Shown: piece by piece, positions 6,862-16,059 of the stretch | Position numbering within the stretch: position 1 is the first letter of the stretch | How the letters are laid out: every line of letters begins with the position of its first letter | Assembly: GCA_947499595.1 (NCBI GenBank) | Contig: CANMOY010000003.1 | Coordinates: 272,809-336,808 of the forward strand | Direction: 5' to 3' | DNA from: an uncultured Mesonia sp. | GTDB lineage: Bacteria > Bacteroidota > Bacteroidia > Flavobacteriales > Flavobacteriaceae | DNA: 64,000 nucleotides | Notes under the pieces: model-generated | Seen by the model: the letters and a program-made list of their open reading frames with translations, nothing else | Told to the model about the DNA's origin: nothing | Databases searched by the model: none | Translations under genes and position numbers: made by a program

Positions 6862-9717
6862 ATGCCAAAAAATAAAGATTTAAAAAGTATATTAATCATA
6901 GGTTCGGGTCCTATTGTAATTGGGCAGGCCTGTGAATTTGATTATTCTGGTAGCCAGTCGCTGCGCTCTCTGCGCGAAGATGGAATTGAAACCATCTTGA
7001 TTAACTCCAATCCGGCAACCATTATGACCGACCCTACCATGGCCGATCATGTGTATCTTAAGCCGCTTACCACCAAATCGCTGATTGAAATATTAAAAGA
7101 ACATCCGCAAATCGATGCGGTATTGCCCACAATGGGAGGGCAAACAGCCTTGAACTTATGTATTGAAGCAGATGAAAAAGGTATTTGGAAAGATTTTGAT
7201 GTGAAGATAATCGGGGTAGATATCGCCGCGATCAATATAACCGAAGATCGAGAAGAGTTTAAGCAGTTGATGTCACGTATCGATATACCGGTAGCACCTG
7301 CCAAAACAGCCAAATCGATGTTAGAGGGGAAAGAAATCGCCCAAGAATTTGGCTTGCCGCTTTTAATACGAGCTTCTTTTACTTTAGGAGGAGCTGGTGC
7401 CGCATTTGTTGAAACCAAAGAAGAATTTGAGCAGGCTTTAGCCCACGGACTTGAAGTTTCGCCTATTCACGAAGTGCTTATTGATAAAGCTTTGCAGGGT
7501 TGGAAAGAGTATGAATTAGAATTACTACGCGATAATAACAATAACGTAGTGATTATTTGTACGGTAGAAAATATGGATCCGATGGGAATTCATACCGGAG
7601 ACTCTATTACTGTAGCCCCTGCTATGACGTTGAGTGATAAAACTTTTCAGCGTATGCGCGATATGGCCATCAAGATGATGCGTAATATCGGAGATTTCGC
7701 CGGGGGTTGTAATGTACAATTTGCTGTGAGTCCAGATGAAAAAGAAGACATCATCGCCATTGAAATCAATCCAAGGGTTTCGCGTTCATCCGCTTTAGCG
7801 TCAAAAGCAACGGGTTACCCTATTGCAAAAATAGCCGCCAAGTTGGCTTTGGGTTATACCTTAGACGAGTTGGAAAATCAGATAACCAAAACTACATCGG
7901 CATTATTTGAGCCTAGCTTAGATTATGTTATTGTAAAAATACCGCGCTGGAATTTTGATAAGTTTGAAGGCTCTAACCGCTTGTTAGGACCACAAATGAA
8001 ATCGGTAGGTGAGGTAATGGGTATCGGGCGATCTTTTCAAGAGGCGCTGCATAAAGCAACCCAGTCGTTAGAGATCAAGCGCAACGGTTTGGGGGCAGAT
8101 GGTAAAGGCTATAACGATTACGAAACCATAGTACAAAAATTGGCGAACCCAAGCTGGGATCGCGTGTTTGTTATTTATGATGCGATACAATTGGGTATTC
8201 CGCTGAGTAGAATTCACGAAATCACCAAAATAGATATGTGGTTCTTAAAGCAGTATGAAGAGCTGTATCATTTAGAAAAAGAAATTGCTAGTAATTATAC
8301 TATAGAGAACATCGACAAAGAAATTTTGCTCGAGGCTAAGCAAAAAGGCTATGGAGACCGGCAAATTGCCCATATGCTAAATTGCTTAGAAAGCGAAGTT
8401 TATAAAAAACGAGAAGAGCTAAATATCAAACGCGTATACAAACTGGTTGATACTTGTGCGGCTGAGTTTGTTGCCAAAACACCTTATTACTACTCTACTT
8501 TTGAGGATGTAGTTGAAACGGCAGATGGTAAACAATACAGCCACAACGAAAGTGAGGTAAGCGATAAGAAAAAAATTATAGTGCTTGGTTCGGGGCCTAA
8601 CCGAATAGGTCAAGGTATCGAGTTTGATTACTGCTGTGTACACGGGGTGATGGCTGCAGCCGAATGCGGTTACGAGACCATTATGATTAATTGTAACCCC
8701 GAGACGGTTTCGACCGATTTTGATACGGCAGATAAGCTGTACTTTGAACCCGTATTCTGGGAGCATATTTATGATATTATTCGTCACGAGAAACCCGAAG
8801 GGGTAATCGTACAGTTGGGCGGACAAACCGCTTTAAAACTAGCCGAGAAACTGAACCGATACGGAATTAAAATTATGGGAACCAGTTATGAAGCCCTAGA
8901 TTTGGCCGAAGACCGTGGTAGTTTTTCTAAATTATTACAAGAGAACAACATTCCTTATCCTGAGTTTGGCACTGCCGAAACAGCCGATGAGGCTTTGGCT
9001 TTAGCCGATGAGTTGAACTTTCCTATCTTAGTGCGTCCTTCGTATGTACTGGGAGGTCAAGGAATGAAGATTGTCATTAACAAACAACAATTAGAGCAGC
9101 ACGTAGTGGATTTATTGCGTAGCATACCTAATAATAAACTTTTATTAGACCATTATTTAGATGGTGCAATTGAAGCTGAAGCGGATGCTATTTGTGATGG
9201 CGAAAATGTGTATATTATAGGAATTATGGAGCATATTGAGCCTTGTGGTATTCACAGTGGAGATTCAAATGCACTGCTACCTCCTTTTAACTTAGGTGAT
9301 TTGGTTATTCAAAAGATAAAAGACCACACCAAGAAAATTGCTCTAGCGCTTAAAACCGTTGGTTTAATCAATGTTCAATTTGCTATAAAAGACGATGAGG
9401 TATATATTATTGAAGCCAATCCGCGTGCTTCGAGAACCGTACCATTTATCGCTAAGGCTTACGGAGAACCTTATGTGAATTATGCTGCAAAAGTAATGTT
9501 AGGGGAGAAGAAAGTCACCGATTTTGATTTCAATCCGCAACTTGAAGGTTATGCCATCAAGCAACCGGTGTTCTCTTTTAACAAATTCCCAAATGTAAAC
9601 AAACAACTAGGGCCAGAAATGAAGAGTACTGGAGAGAGTATTTTGTTTATCGATAGCTTACGCGATGATGCTTTTTATGATTTATATGCGCGTAGAAAAA
9701 TGTATCTGACCAGCTAG
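6862..9717 (+). CDS. carB: Carbamoyl-phosphate synthase large subunit, lacking the allosteric domain
   Basis: Makes carbamoyl phosphate from bicarbonate, two ATP and ammonia supplied by CarA, feeding pyrimidine and arginine synthesis. It has the duplicated ATP-grasp layout: the first half starts ILIIGSGPIVIGQACEFDYSG, the second IIVLGSGPNRIGQGIEFDY. ATP-grasp domains lie at about residues 125-335 and 670-870, with an oligomerisation region between. The chain is 951 aa, against about 1070 in the E. coli enzyme, and stops about 30 residues after the LGPEMKSTGE motif, so the C-terminal MGS-like domain that binds UMP, IMP or ornithine is absent. The stop is followed directly by a terminator, with no sign of a frameshift. 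carA is not in the window. Confidence 0.96.
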   Translation: MPKNKDLKSILIIGSGPIVIGQACEFDYSGSQSLRSLREDGIETILINSNPATIMTDPTMADHVYLKPLTTKSLIEILKEHPQIDAVLPTMGGQTALNLCIEADEKGIWKDFDVKIIGVDIAAINITEDREEFKQLMSRIDIPVAPAKTAKSMLEGKEIAQEFGLPLLIRASFTLGGAGAAFVETKEEFEQALAHGLEVSPIHEVLIDKALQGWKEYELELLRDNNNNVVIICTVENMDPMGIHTGDSITVAPAMTLSDKTFQRMRDMAIKMMRNIGDFAGGCNVQFAVSPDEKEDIIAIEINPRVSRSSALASKATGYPIAKIAAKLALGYTLDELENQITKTTSALFEPSLDYVIVKIPRWNFDKFEGSNRLLGPQMKSVGEVMGIGRSFQEALHKATQSLEIKRNGLGADGKGYNDYETIVQKLANPSWDRVFVIYDAIQLGIPLSRIHEITKIDMWFLKQYEELYHLEKEIASNYTIENIDKEILLEAKQKGYGDRQIAHMLNCLESEVYKKREELNIKRVYKLVDTCAAEFVAKTPYYYSTFEDVVETADGKQYSHNESEVSDKKKIIVLGSGPNRIGQGIEFDYCCVHGVMAAAECGYETIMINCNPETVSTDFDTADKLYFEPVFWEHIYDIIRHEKPEGVIVQLGGQTALKLAEKLNRYGIKIMGTSYEALDLAEDRGSFSKLLQENNIPYPEFGTAETADEALALADELNFPILVRPSYVLGGQGMKIVINKQQLEQHVVDLLRSIPNNKLLLDHYLDGAIEAEADAICDGENVYIIGIMEHIEPCGIHSGDSNALLPPFNLGDLVIQKIKDHTKKIALALKTVGLINVQFAIKDDEVYIIEANPRASRTVPFIAKAYGEPYVNYAAKVMLGEKKVTDFDFNPQLEGYAIKQPVFSFNKFPNVNKQLGPEMKSTGESILFIDSLRDDAFYDLYARRKMYLTS

Positions 9718-9742
9718 GAGAAAGCCTAATGCTGATAAAATA

Positions 9743-9778
9743 AAAATCCCTTGCCTTAATACCGCAAGGGATTTTTTT
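9743..9778 (+). terminator. Rho-independent terminator after carB
   Basis: Inverted repeat AAAAATCCCTTGC / GCAAGGGATTTTT around an 8-base loop, with T runs on the + strand and A runs before it, so it can work in both directions. Confidence 0.9.
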
Positions 9779-9854
9779 ATTGCTGATGCTAAAGGCGAGT
9801 CTTCCATAAACTTTAGCTTAATTGCTATAGTCTCCAAAAAGTAGTAAATGCTAA

Positions 9855-10091
9855 TTAAGCTTGATGTAGCCTTGCTCGGTGAGGTTTCAGTGCGTCGCGT
9901 AAACGAATCATTAACGACTCAGGACAAACCAAATAAGCCTCCCAATGCATAGGGTTGATTTGTACTTGTTTAAAAACACTTAGCCCTAAATTTTCTCGTT
10001 GGTTGTATTCTTTTAGATGAACCAGGTGGTGCTGTGCAGTTTTTTCGGCATCAGGACCGCGGAAGTCCCAAATTAGTTCTAAGTTTCTCAT
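9855..10091 (-). CDS. Conserved small hypothetical protein, 78 aa
   Basis: Short soluble protein with no recognised domain, rich in His, Arg and Leu. The N-terminus NLELIWDFRGPDAEKTAQHHLVHL and a segment NPMHWEAYLVCPES suggest a small alpha/beta fold. The ATG overlaps the end of the SRPBCC gene by 4 bases, so the two are translationally coupled and probably act together. I cannot assign a function. Confidence 0.7.
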   Translation of the reverse strand: MRNLELIWDFRGPDAEKTAQHHLVHLKEYNQRENLGLSVFKQVQINPMHWEAYLVCPESLMIRLRDALKPHRARLHQA

Positions 10092-10546
10092 GCTTCTTCT
10101 ACTAAACTGGTGCCGTTTTCGGCAAAATTTTTAAAAGCCTCCATGTATTTATAGCTTTGCTTTTTAAAAGCTTTGGGCATCAAAAATCCCATGACTTTCA
10201 ATGCTAAACTCGAGAAAATAAATTCGTTATCGGCTATCCAAGTAGTGGTGCCATCGGCATTGTCGACGAATGTATTGTGTTGAATGTTTTTTACCCCTCG
10301 AGTGGTGTATTCGGCTGTCATGGATTCGGGAAGCTTAATACTGATGATTTCTTCGACCATTTCAATTTCACGATTATTCATTTTGTAGCGCAGTTTCATT
10401 TTACTGCCTGCTTCGCCTTGAACCTCGGTAATCGGACTAGCTTCTAGCAATCCTTCTTGCCAGTGCTTTAAATTTTCTATCGAATCCATTTTTTCGATAA
10501 AAACGTGGCGAGGAACCGCTACCTTTATTTCAATTTTGTATTTCAT
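10088..10546 (-). CDS. SRPBCC (START/Bet v 1-like) family protein
   Basis: A 152-residue protein with the SRPBCC pattern: an N-terminal strand (KYKIEIKVAVPRHVF), a two-helix segment with ENLKHWQEGL, curved-sheet strands (MKLRYKMNNREIEMVEEI, TTTWIADNEFIF) and a long C-terminal helix (FKKQSYKYMEAFKNFAENG). These folds bind hydrophobic ligands. No catalytic residues are evident. It is cotranscribed with the 78-aa gene that overlaps its 3' end. Confidence 0.8.
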   Translation of the reverse strand: MKYKIEIKVAVPRHVFIEKMDSIENLKHWQEGLLEASPITEVQGEAGSKMKLRYKMNNREIEMVEEIISIKLPESMTAEYTTRGVKNIQHNTFVDNADGTTTWIADNEFIFSSLALKVMGFLMPKAFKKQSYKYMEAFKNFAENGTSLVEEA

Positions 10547-10614
10547 AATCGATGGGCTAAAAATATTTTGGTAGCTAAGATATCAATTTTCTATTTTATG
10601 CGTTTTATTTATGC

Positions 10615-10644
10615 TTGTTTAACGCTATAGAATTGTTATTTTTG
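10615..10644 (+). promoter_or_regulatory. Two-box promoter for the PPIase operon
   Basis: TTG at 10615-10617, 19 bases, then TATTTTTG at 10637-10644, 20 bases upstream of the first ATG of the operon at 10665. Confidence 0.7.
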
Positions 10645-10664
10645 GGCGAATTAATAAAGAAATC

Positions 10665-12602
10665 ATGAAAAAAATCGTTTTACTTTGTTTTTTAAGCTTT
10701 GCTAGTGTAGTGTGGGCTCAAGACCAAGAACAAGTTTTACTTCAAATTAACGATGAGCCGGTAATGGCCGAAGAGTTTAAACGAGTGTTCTCTAAAAACC
10801 TTGATTTGTTAGATCCAGAAGATAGGGATGCGCAATCGTACTTAGATTTATTTATTGATTATAAGTTAAAATTAAACGAAGCCTACGCCCTGCACTTAGA
10901 CACTTTGCAAAGTCATCGAGCAGAGTTTGATATTTATCGCATGCAATTGGCCGATAAGTTTATGCGCAATACCACCGCTACAGAAGAGTTGGTAAAAGAG
11001 GCCTACAAGCGTAAGCAGCACGTGCTTGAAGCATCACATATTTTATTACAGTGGCCAAAAGATGCCACAGCAAAAGACTCACTGGCAGTTTACCAGCGTG
11101 CTGTGGCTATAAAGAAAGAAATAGACGAGGGGATGAGTTTTCAAGCGGCTGCTTTGAAATATTCAGATGATCCTAGTGTAACCGAGAACCAAGGTCGGCT
11201 AGGATGGTTCGGGCCCTTTAAAATGATTTACCCTTTTGAGACGGCGGCCTATGCTACGCCTGTAGGGGAAGTATCTGATCCGGTAAAAACCCGATTTGGT
11301 TATCACCTGATTCATTTAACGGGAAAACGCGAGGCTGGCGGGCGTGTAAAAGTGGCTCACATTATGCTTACCGATAAAGAAGGAGGGCAAGATGCCGAAG
11401 AAAAGATTAAAGCCATTGCCGATCGTATTAAACAAGGGGCAAGTTTTGCCGATATGGCTAAACAATACAGCGAAGATACCAATACCGCTGCAAATGGTGG
11501 AGAATTAAAAGCCTTTGAAAAAGCTAGTTTGATGAGCGCTAAGTTTGAAGAGGCTGCCTTTGCTTTGAGCGAAGAAAATCCTATTTCTGATCCGGTAAAA
11601 ACCGAATTTGGTTGGCACTTGATTAAGCTTATTTTTAAGCAAGATTTACTGCCGTATAGCGATATGAAAGATCAATTGGCAAGACAAGTGCAACAAGATG
11701 TACGCGCACAGATGATAGATGCCGATATCATTAAAAAAATTGATTCGACTATTGAGGTAGAAGAGAACCCTGAAGCCTTAACTTTCTTTATGAATTTTAT
11801 TGATGAAGATTTTTTCACTACTAAAGACAAATCCGCTTTAAGCGAAAAACTACCCGAAGATTTTGTGGTTAAATTTCCTAAAGAAACCAAAACCTACGCG
11901 AATTTCTTTAGCTACTTAGTGATTAACCAAGTGAAAACGCCACGAAATGAATTTGTTAAAAACCAATGGGTAAAACAATTGCTTAAAAACTACATTAAGC
12001 TTGAAAAGAAACGCTATTATAAAGAACATTTAGATGAGTATAATACAGAGTATGCTGGTATTATAGAAGAGTACAAAAACGGTTTGCTTTTGTTTGATTT
12101 GATGCAGCAGAAAGTATGGGAGGCAAGCAATAAGGATTCGCTTGGTTTACGAGCGTTTTATGAGCAACACGCAAGTGATTTTAAAAAACCGGCAGAATTT
12201 AGAGCGACTATAGCCTCTGGAACAGATAAAAAAACACTTAGAAATTTACGCAAAGCCTGGTCGAAAAATCCAGAAGATGCCTCGGCTTTAAGGCAGCGTT
12301 TTAAAGCGCAAAATCTTTTATTTGATCAGGGTCGCTACTCGCTTAAGGATGAGCAAATACCTACTAAGTTGAAACCAAAACAAGGCAGTAGTAAAATTTA
12401 TAAACATAACGGGCAATATGTTTGGTTATGGATAGAAGAGGTGAAGCCGGCCGGTATACCGCCTTTGGCCGAAATTAGAGGAGAAGTAGCTAATGCGTAC
12501 CAAAGCCAGTTGGAAGAAAATTGGATTGCCCAGTTGCGCGCCGAAAATAATATAACCATTAATCAGTCGGTTTTTGAAAAATTACAAGAAGAACTTAAAT
12601 AA
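10665..12602 (+). CDS. Periplasmic parvulin-type peptidyl-prolyl isomerase, two rotamase domains
   Basis: Exported foldase for outer-membrane or secreted proteins. A signal peptide (MKKIVLLCFLSFASVVWAQ) is followed by a helical SurA-like region. Two parvulin domains follow: one at about residues 120-220 (EASHILLQWP to SDPVKTRFGYHLI) and one at about 225-325 (VKVAHIMLTD to SDPVKTEFGWHLI). The C-terminal 300 residues are charged and helical and end in a further parvulin-like strand pattern (NGQYVWLWIEEVKPAGIPPL). It is the first gene of a four-gene run; its end overlaps the next gene by 29 bases. Confidence 0.88.
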   Translation: MKKIVLLCFLSFASVVWAQDQEQVLLQINDEPVMAEEFKRVFSKNLDLLDPEDRDAQSYLDLFIDYKLKLNEAYALHLDTLQSHRAEFDIYRMQLADKFMRNTTATEELVKEAYKRKQHVLEASHILLQWPKDATAKDSLAVYQRAVAIKKEIDEGMSFQAAALKYSDDPSVTENQGRLGWFGPFKMIYPFETAAYATPVGEVSDPVKTRFGYHLIHLTGKREAGGRVKVAHIMLTDKEGGQDAEEKIKAIADRIKQGASFADMAKQYSEDTNTAANGGELKAFEKASLMSAKFEEAAFALSEENPISDPVKTEFGWHLIKLIFKQDLLPYSDMKDQLARQVQQDVRAQMIDADIIKKIDSTIEVEENPEALTFFMNFIDEDFFTTKDKSALSEKLPEDFVVKFPKETKTYANFFSYLVINQVKTPRNEFVKNQWVKQLLKNYIKLEKKRYYKEHLDEYNTEYAGIIEEYKNGLLLFDLMQQKVWEASNKDSLGLRAFYEQHASDFKKPAEFRATIASGTDKKTLRNLRKAWSKNPEDASALRQRFKAQNLLFDQGRYSLKDEQIPTKLKPKQGSSKIYKHNGQYVWLWIEEVKPAGIPPLAEIRGEVANAYQSQLEENWIAQLRAENNITINQSVFEKLQEELK

Positions 12603-13446
12603 AATCCGCTTAAGCTCGCTTGGCTTACTGTCGCTATTTTTGGTGCAGTGTGATCTTTTGGTTCCTACAGAATCAAAGGCGCCACTGGCCAAGGTATATG
12701 ACAACTACTTGTATGAAGAGCAAGTATTAGATTTAATGCCTAAGCAATTAACTGGTGAAGATAGTGTAATTTTTTTGCGCAATTATGTAAAAGATTGGGC
12801 CACTGAGCAATTGTTGCTGCACCGTGCGAAGATAAATCTATCTCAAGAAAAACAACAAGAGTTTAACCGATTGGTAGAGCAGTATAAAATAAATCTATAC
12901 AGTGAAGCTTATAAGAGTATGCTCATAGGGCAACGTATAGACACTACGGTGAGCCAAACAGCCATTCGTGATTATTACCAAGAGAATAAGGAAAACTTTA
13001 AGCTCAATCAGAATTTAGTGCGCTTGCGATATATTCAAATTCCGTTGGACTTTAAGAACACCAAAGAATTGAAAAAGAATTTTGATCGGTTTAATCTTGA
13101 TGATCAAATCGATATTCAAGATCAGGCCATCACTTATTTAAAATTTAGATTTAATGATTCTACTTGGTATAACTTAGCAGATGTGATAAAAGATGTACCT
13201 TTGCTCGATGAGCAAAAAATAAAAGAAAATCAAGCCAAACTTTTGCAACTTGAAGACTCGAGCAGCGTCTTTTTAGTGAAAATTAAAGACTTTAAAGCCC
13301 GGAATGAATTGGCTCCGGTAGAATATGTGGAGCCGACGATTAAACAAATTTTAATCAACAAACGCAAGTTGAAGCTGGCCGATGAATTAGAAAAAGAAAT
13401 TATAGATAATGCAATTAAAAATAGAAAATTTGAAGAGTTTTATTAG
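12574..13446 (+). CDS. SurA-like lipoprotein with a degenerate isomerase domain, TTG start
   Basis: Membrane-anchored periplasmic chaperone-like protein of about 290 aa. With a TTG start at 12574 it gains a basic n-region, a hydrophobic core and a lipobox ending in LVQC, which fits the lipoprotein signal exactly; no ATG upstream of the lipobox exists in this frame. The body resembles the SurA/PrsA helical N-domain (EEQVLDLMPKQL, then YVKDWATEQLLLHRA). The part where a parvulin domain should be (VRLRYIQIPLDF onward) lacks the usual conserved signature, so isomerase activity is doubtful. It overlaps the upstream gene by 29 bases and the downstream SurA-like gene by 38 bases, indicating strong translational coupling. 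Confidence 0.75.
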   Translation: MKNYKKNLNKIRLSSLGLLSLFLVQCDLLVPTESKAPLAKVYDNYLYEEQVLDLMPKQLTGEDSVIFLRNYVKDWATEQLLLHRAKINLSQEKQQEFNRLVEQYKINLYSEAYKSMLIGQRIDTTVSQTAIRDYYQENKENFKLNQNLVRLRYIQIPLDFKNTKELKKNFDRFNLDDQIDIQDQAITYLKFRFNDSTWYNLADVIKDVPLLDEQKIKENQAKLLQLEDSSSVFLVKIKDFKARNELAPVEYVEPTIKQILINKRKLKLADELEKEIIDNAIKNRKFEEFY

Positions 13447-14866
13447 CAGCATGGTGTTTTGTCTAGGTCTTCTGGCAACTGCCTGGGGGCAAACCACACC
13501 ACAAGACAGTACTTTGGTAATCACCGGCGAGGAAGAGCAATTGTTACTCGCTCAACAAGCCGATTCGGTGAAAACCTTTCAGCGCTTTAAAGCGGATGGA
13601 ATTGCTGCCGTAGTGGGAGATTACTTGATTTTAGAAAGTGATATTTTAAAGATGAAGGCCGATGCCAAAACCCAAGGTATGGATATGAGCCAGATTAACG
13701 ACTGCCAATTGGTAGGACGATTAATGGAGAATAAGCTCTATGCGCATCACGCTCAGCTAGACAGTACCATCGTGGTAAGCGCCGATGAAATTAACGCGAT
13801 GATCGATCAGCAGTTAGATCGTATGATGGCCCAAGTGGGCGATATTGAGAAAGTATTGGCTTTTTATCGCAAAGATACCGAAGCTGATTTACGCGAGGAA
13901 CTTTTTAAAATCAATAAAGAACGTACTTTAAGTAGCCGTATGCAAGATAAAATTGTTGGCGAGATGGAAGTAACCCCCGAAGAAGTGCGTAGCTTTTTTA
14001 ACTCTATTCCTGAAGACGAACGCCCTTTGTTTGGCGATGAGGTAGAAATTGCACATTTGGTAATTAAACCCGAAGTACCCCAAAGCGAAAAGCAAAAGGT
14101 AATTGACCGTTTAAATGAAATGCGAACCGACATTGTAGAAAACGGAGCTAGTTTTTCAACCAAGGCCGTATTGTATTCTCAAGACGGAACCAGTATGCGT
14201 GGAGGGCAAATGAGTATTACCCGTAATGATCCTTTAGATAAAGACTTTAAGCAAGTGGCTTTTAGTTTGCAAGAAGGCGAGGTAAGTAAGCCGTTTAAAA
14301 CCGAGTTTGGCTACCATATTGTACAGTTAGATAAGATAAGAGGGAAGGTGCTGGATATTCGACATATTATCTTAATACCTCAGGTAACCGAAGAAACCGT
14401 GCAAGCGGCACGCAAGAAAATCGATAGTATTCGTACGCAAATTGTAAATAATGAAATTACTTTTGACGAGGCGGCACGTTTATATTCTGAAGAAAAGGAA
14501 ACCAAAGGAGATGGAGGTAAATTAATCAATCCAAAATCGGGGGATACCCGTTTTGAATTGACCGATATCGATCCGCTTATTTACGATCAGGTAAACAATT
14601 TGGAAGAGGGGGAAGTTTCTTCCGTTTTAATGGATCAAACAAGAACCGGAACTAAATTCTTTAAATTAGTAACGGTTAATAAAAAACATGAGGAGCACTT
14701 GGCAAATTATGCCCAAGACTACACCAAAATTAAAGAGCTTGCTTTACGCGAAAAACAATTGAAATCGATTGAAAAATGGCAGCGTGAAAAGATTATGGAT
14801 ACCTATATCAAAATTAGCGATGACTACAAGCAATGCGATTTTAAAAGTAACTGGTTAAAGCAATAA
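13409..14866 (+). CDS. SurA-type periplasmic chaperone / peptidyl-prolyl isomerase
   Basis: Outer-membrane-protein chaperone. A signal peptide ends near TAWGQ. The SurA N-terminal domain begins at DGIAAVVGDYLILESDILKM. Parvulin domain 1 lies at about residues 205-305 (EVEIAHLVIKPE to FKTEFGYHIVQL). Parvulin domain 2 lies at about 310-410 (LDIRHIILIPQ onward) and ends with a more divergent TGTKFFKLVTV. A long C-terminal helix closes the protein, as in SurA. The ATG at 13409 overlaps the upstream gene by 38 bases; an ATG at 13451 would leave a signal peptide without basic residues. Three such genes in a row suggest a dedicated outer-membrane biogenesis unit. Confidence 0.87.
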   Translation: MQLKIENLKSFISSMVFCLGLLATAWGQTTPQDSTLVITGEEEQLLLAQQADSVKTFQRFKADGIAAVVGDYLILESDILKMKADAKTQGMDMSQINDCQLVGRLMENKLYAHHAQLDSTIVVSADEINAMIDQQLDRMMAQVGDIEKVLAFYRKDTEADLREELFKINKERTLSSRMQDKIVGEMEVTPEEVRSFFNSIPEDERPLFGDEVEIAHLVIKPEVPQSEKQKVIDRLNEMRTDIVENGASFSTKAVLYSQDGTSMRGGQMSITRNDPLDKDFKQVAFSLQEGEVSKPFKTEFGYHIVQLDKIRGKVLDIRHIILIPQVTEETVQAARKKIDSIRTQIVNNEITFDEAARLYSEEKETKGDGGKLINPKSGDTRFELTDIDPLIYDQVNNLEEGEVSSVLMDQTRTGTKFFKLVTVNKKHEEHLANYAQDYTKIKELALREKQLKSIEKWQREKIMDTYIKISDDYKQCDFKSNWLKQ

Positions 14867-14869
14867 AAT

Positions 14870-15823
14870 ATGACAGAAGTTCAAAAACTAAAACAGTTTG
14901 TAGCTAAATACCAAGAATTAAAAAGCGAAATCGCCAAGGTAATCGTAGGTCAAGAGAAAGTTGTTGATCAGATATTATGGTCGGTTTTTTCTGGAGGTCA
15001 CGCTTTGTTAATCGGTGTACCTGGATTGGCAAAAACCCTAATGGTACAAACCATTTCGCAAGCTTTGGGGCTTGATTTTAAACGGGTACAGTTTACACCC
15101 GATTTAATGCCGAGTGATATTATAGGTGCAGAGTTATTAGATGAAAAACGTCAATTTAAATTTATCAAAGGGCCGGTATTTGCCAATATTGTTTTGGCAG
15201 ATGAGATCAACCGAACCCCACCCAAAACCCAAGCTGCACTGCTAGAAGCAATGCAAGAAAAGCATGTTACCGTGGCCGGAAAAAGTTATGCCTTACCCTT
15301 GCCTTATTTTGTTTTAGCTACCCAAAACCCTATAGAACAAGAGGGAACATATCCTTTACCAGAAGCTCAGTTAGACCGGTTTATGTTTTCTATATTGTTA
15401 GAATATCCTAGCTATGAGGAAGAAGTAAACGTGGTAAAGAATACGACTACTATCCGTAAAGAAAATATTAAAGCGCTATTTAATGCCGATGAAATCGCTT
15501 CGTTACAAAATCTTATAAGGCAGATGCCAGTTGCCGACAATGTGATAGAGTATGCGGTAAAACTGGTAGGTAAAACCCGACCCGCTGGAGAATTTGCACC
15601 CGCATTGGTAAAAGAGTATGTAGACTGGGGTGCTGGTCCACGTGCCTCACAAAATTTAATTTTAGCTGCGAAAACCCATGCCGCAAGTAAAAGCAAGTTT
15701 TCGCCCGATATAGCCGACGTTAAAGCGGTTGCCACCGGAATATTGCGACATAGAATCATTAAAAATTACAAAGCCGAAGCAGAAGGATTTACCGAAGAAC
15801 GCATTATCGCTGAACTACTGTAA
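14870..15823 (+). CDS. MoxR-family AAA+ ATPase
   Basis: Cytoplasmic AAA+ chaperone of the MoxR group. The Walker A motif GVPGLAKT is at about residues 48-55 and the Walker B motif VLADEINR at about 104-111, followed by the sensor-1 region ATQNPIEQEGTYPLPEAQLDRF, which is diagnostic. A lid domain follows, with the conserved GPRASQ and ILRHRI segments. MoxR proteins usually act with VWA-domain proteins and a DUF58 partner, but none is adjacent here; the gene follows the SurA-like gene by 3 bases and ends the operon. Confidence 0.92.
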   Translation: MTEVQKLKQFVAKYQELKSEIAKVIVGQEKVVDQILWSVFSGGHALLIGVPGLAKTLMVQTISQALGLDFKRVQFTPDLMPSDIIGAELLDEKRQFKFIKGPVFANIVLADEINRTPPKTQAALLEAMQEKHVTVAGKSYALPLPYFVLATQNPIEQEGTYPLPEAQLDRFMFSILLEYPSYEEEVNVVKNTTTIRKENIKALFNADEIASLQNLIRQMPVADNVIEYAVKLVGKTRPAGEFAPALVKEYVDWGAGPRASQNLILAAKTHAASKSKFSPDIADVKAVATGILRHRIIKNYKAEAEGFTEERIIAELL

Positions 15824-16059
15824 GTATTACAAATTGATTTTATGTTAAGTTTTTATCCTTATTTTTAATAGAATCGTAAGATTGTCGATTAAAATTTTCA
15901 TACTGCTAAATTTTAAGTAAAAAACCTTATTTAGACTCGTTTTAAGTAAGGTTTTCTTGATTTTGTTGCTTATTTTTCTGAGAAAAGCTAAAAAGCCTAG
16001 TTATTTTTTAATTTGATAGGAATTGCTTATTTTCGCAGCACTTTAAAACAATTAAACCT

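Noticed and set aside
7047..7418. Open frame of 123 aa antisense to carB
   Set aside because: It lies wholly within the strong carB coding frame, lacks a promoter and does not resemble a protein.
8419..8826. Open frame of 135 aa antisense to carB
   Set aside because: Shadow of the second CarB half, which is well conserved on the other strand.
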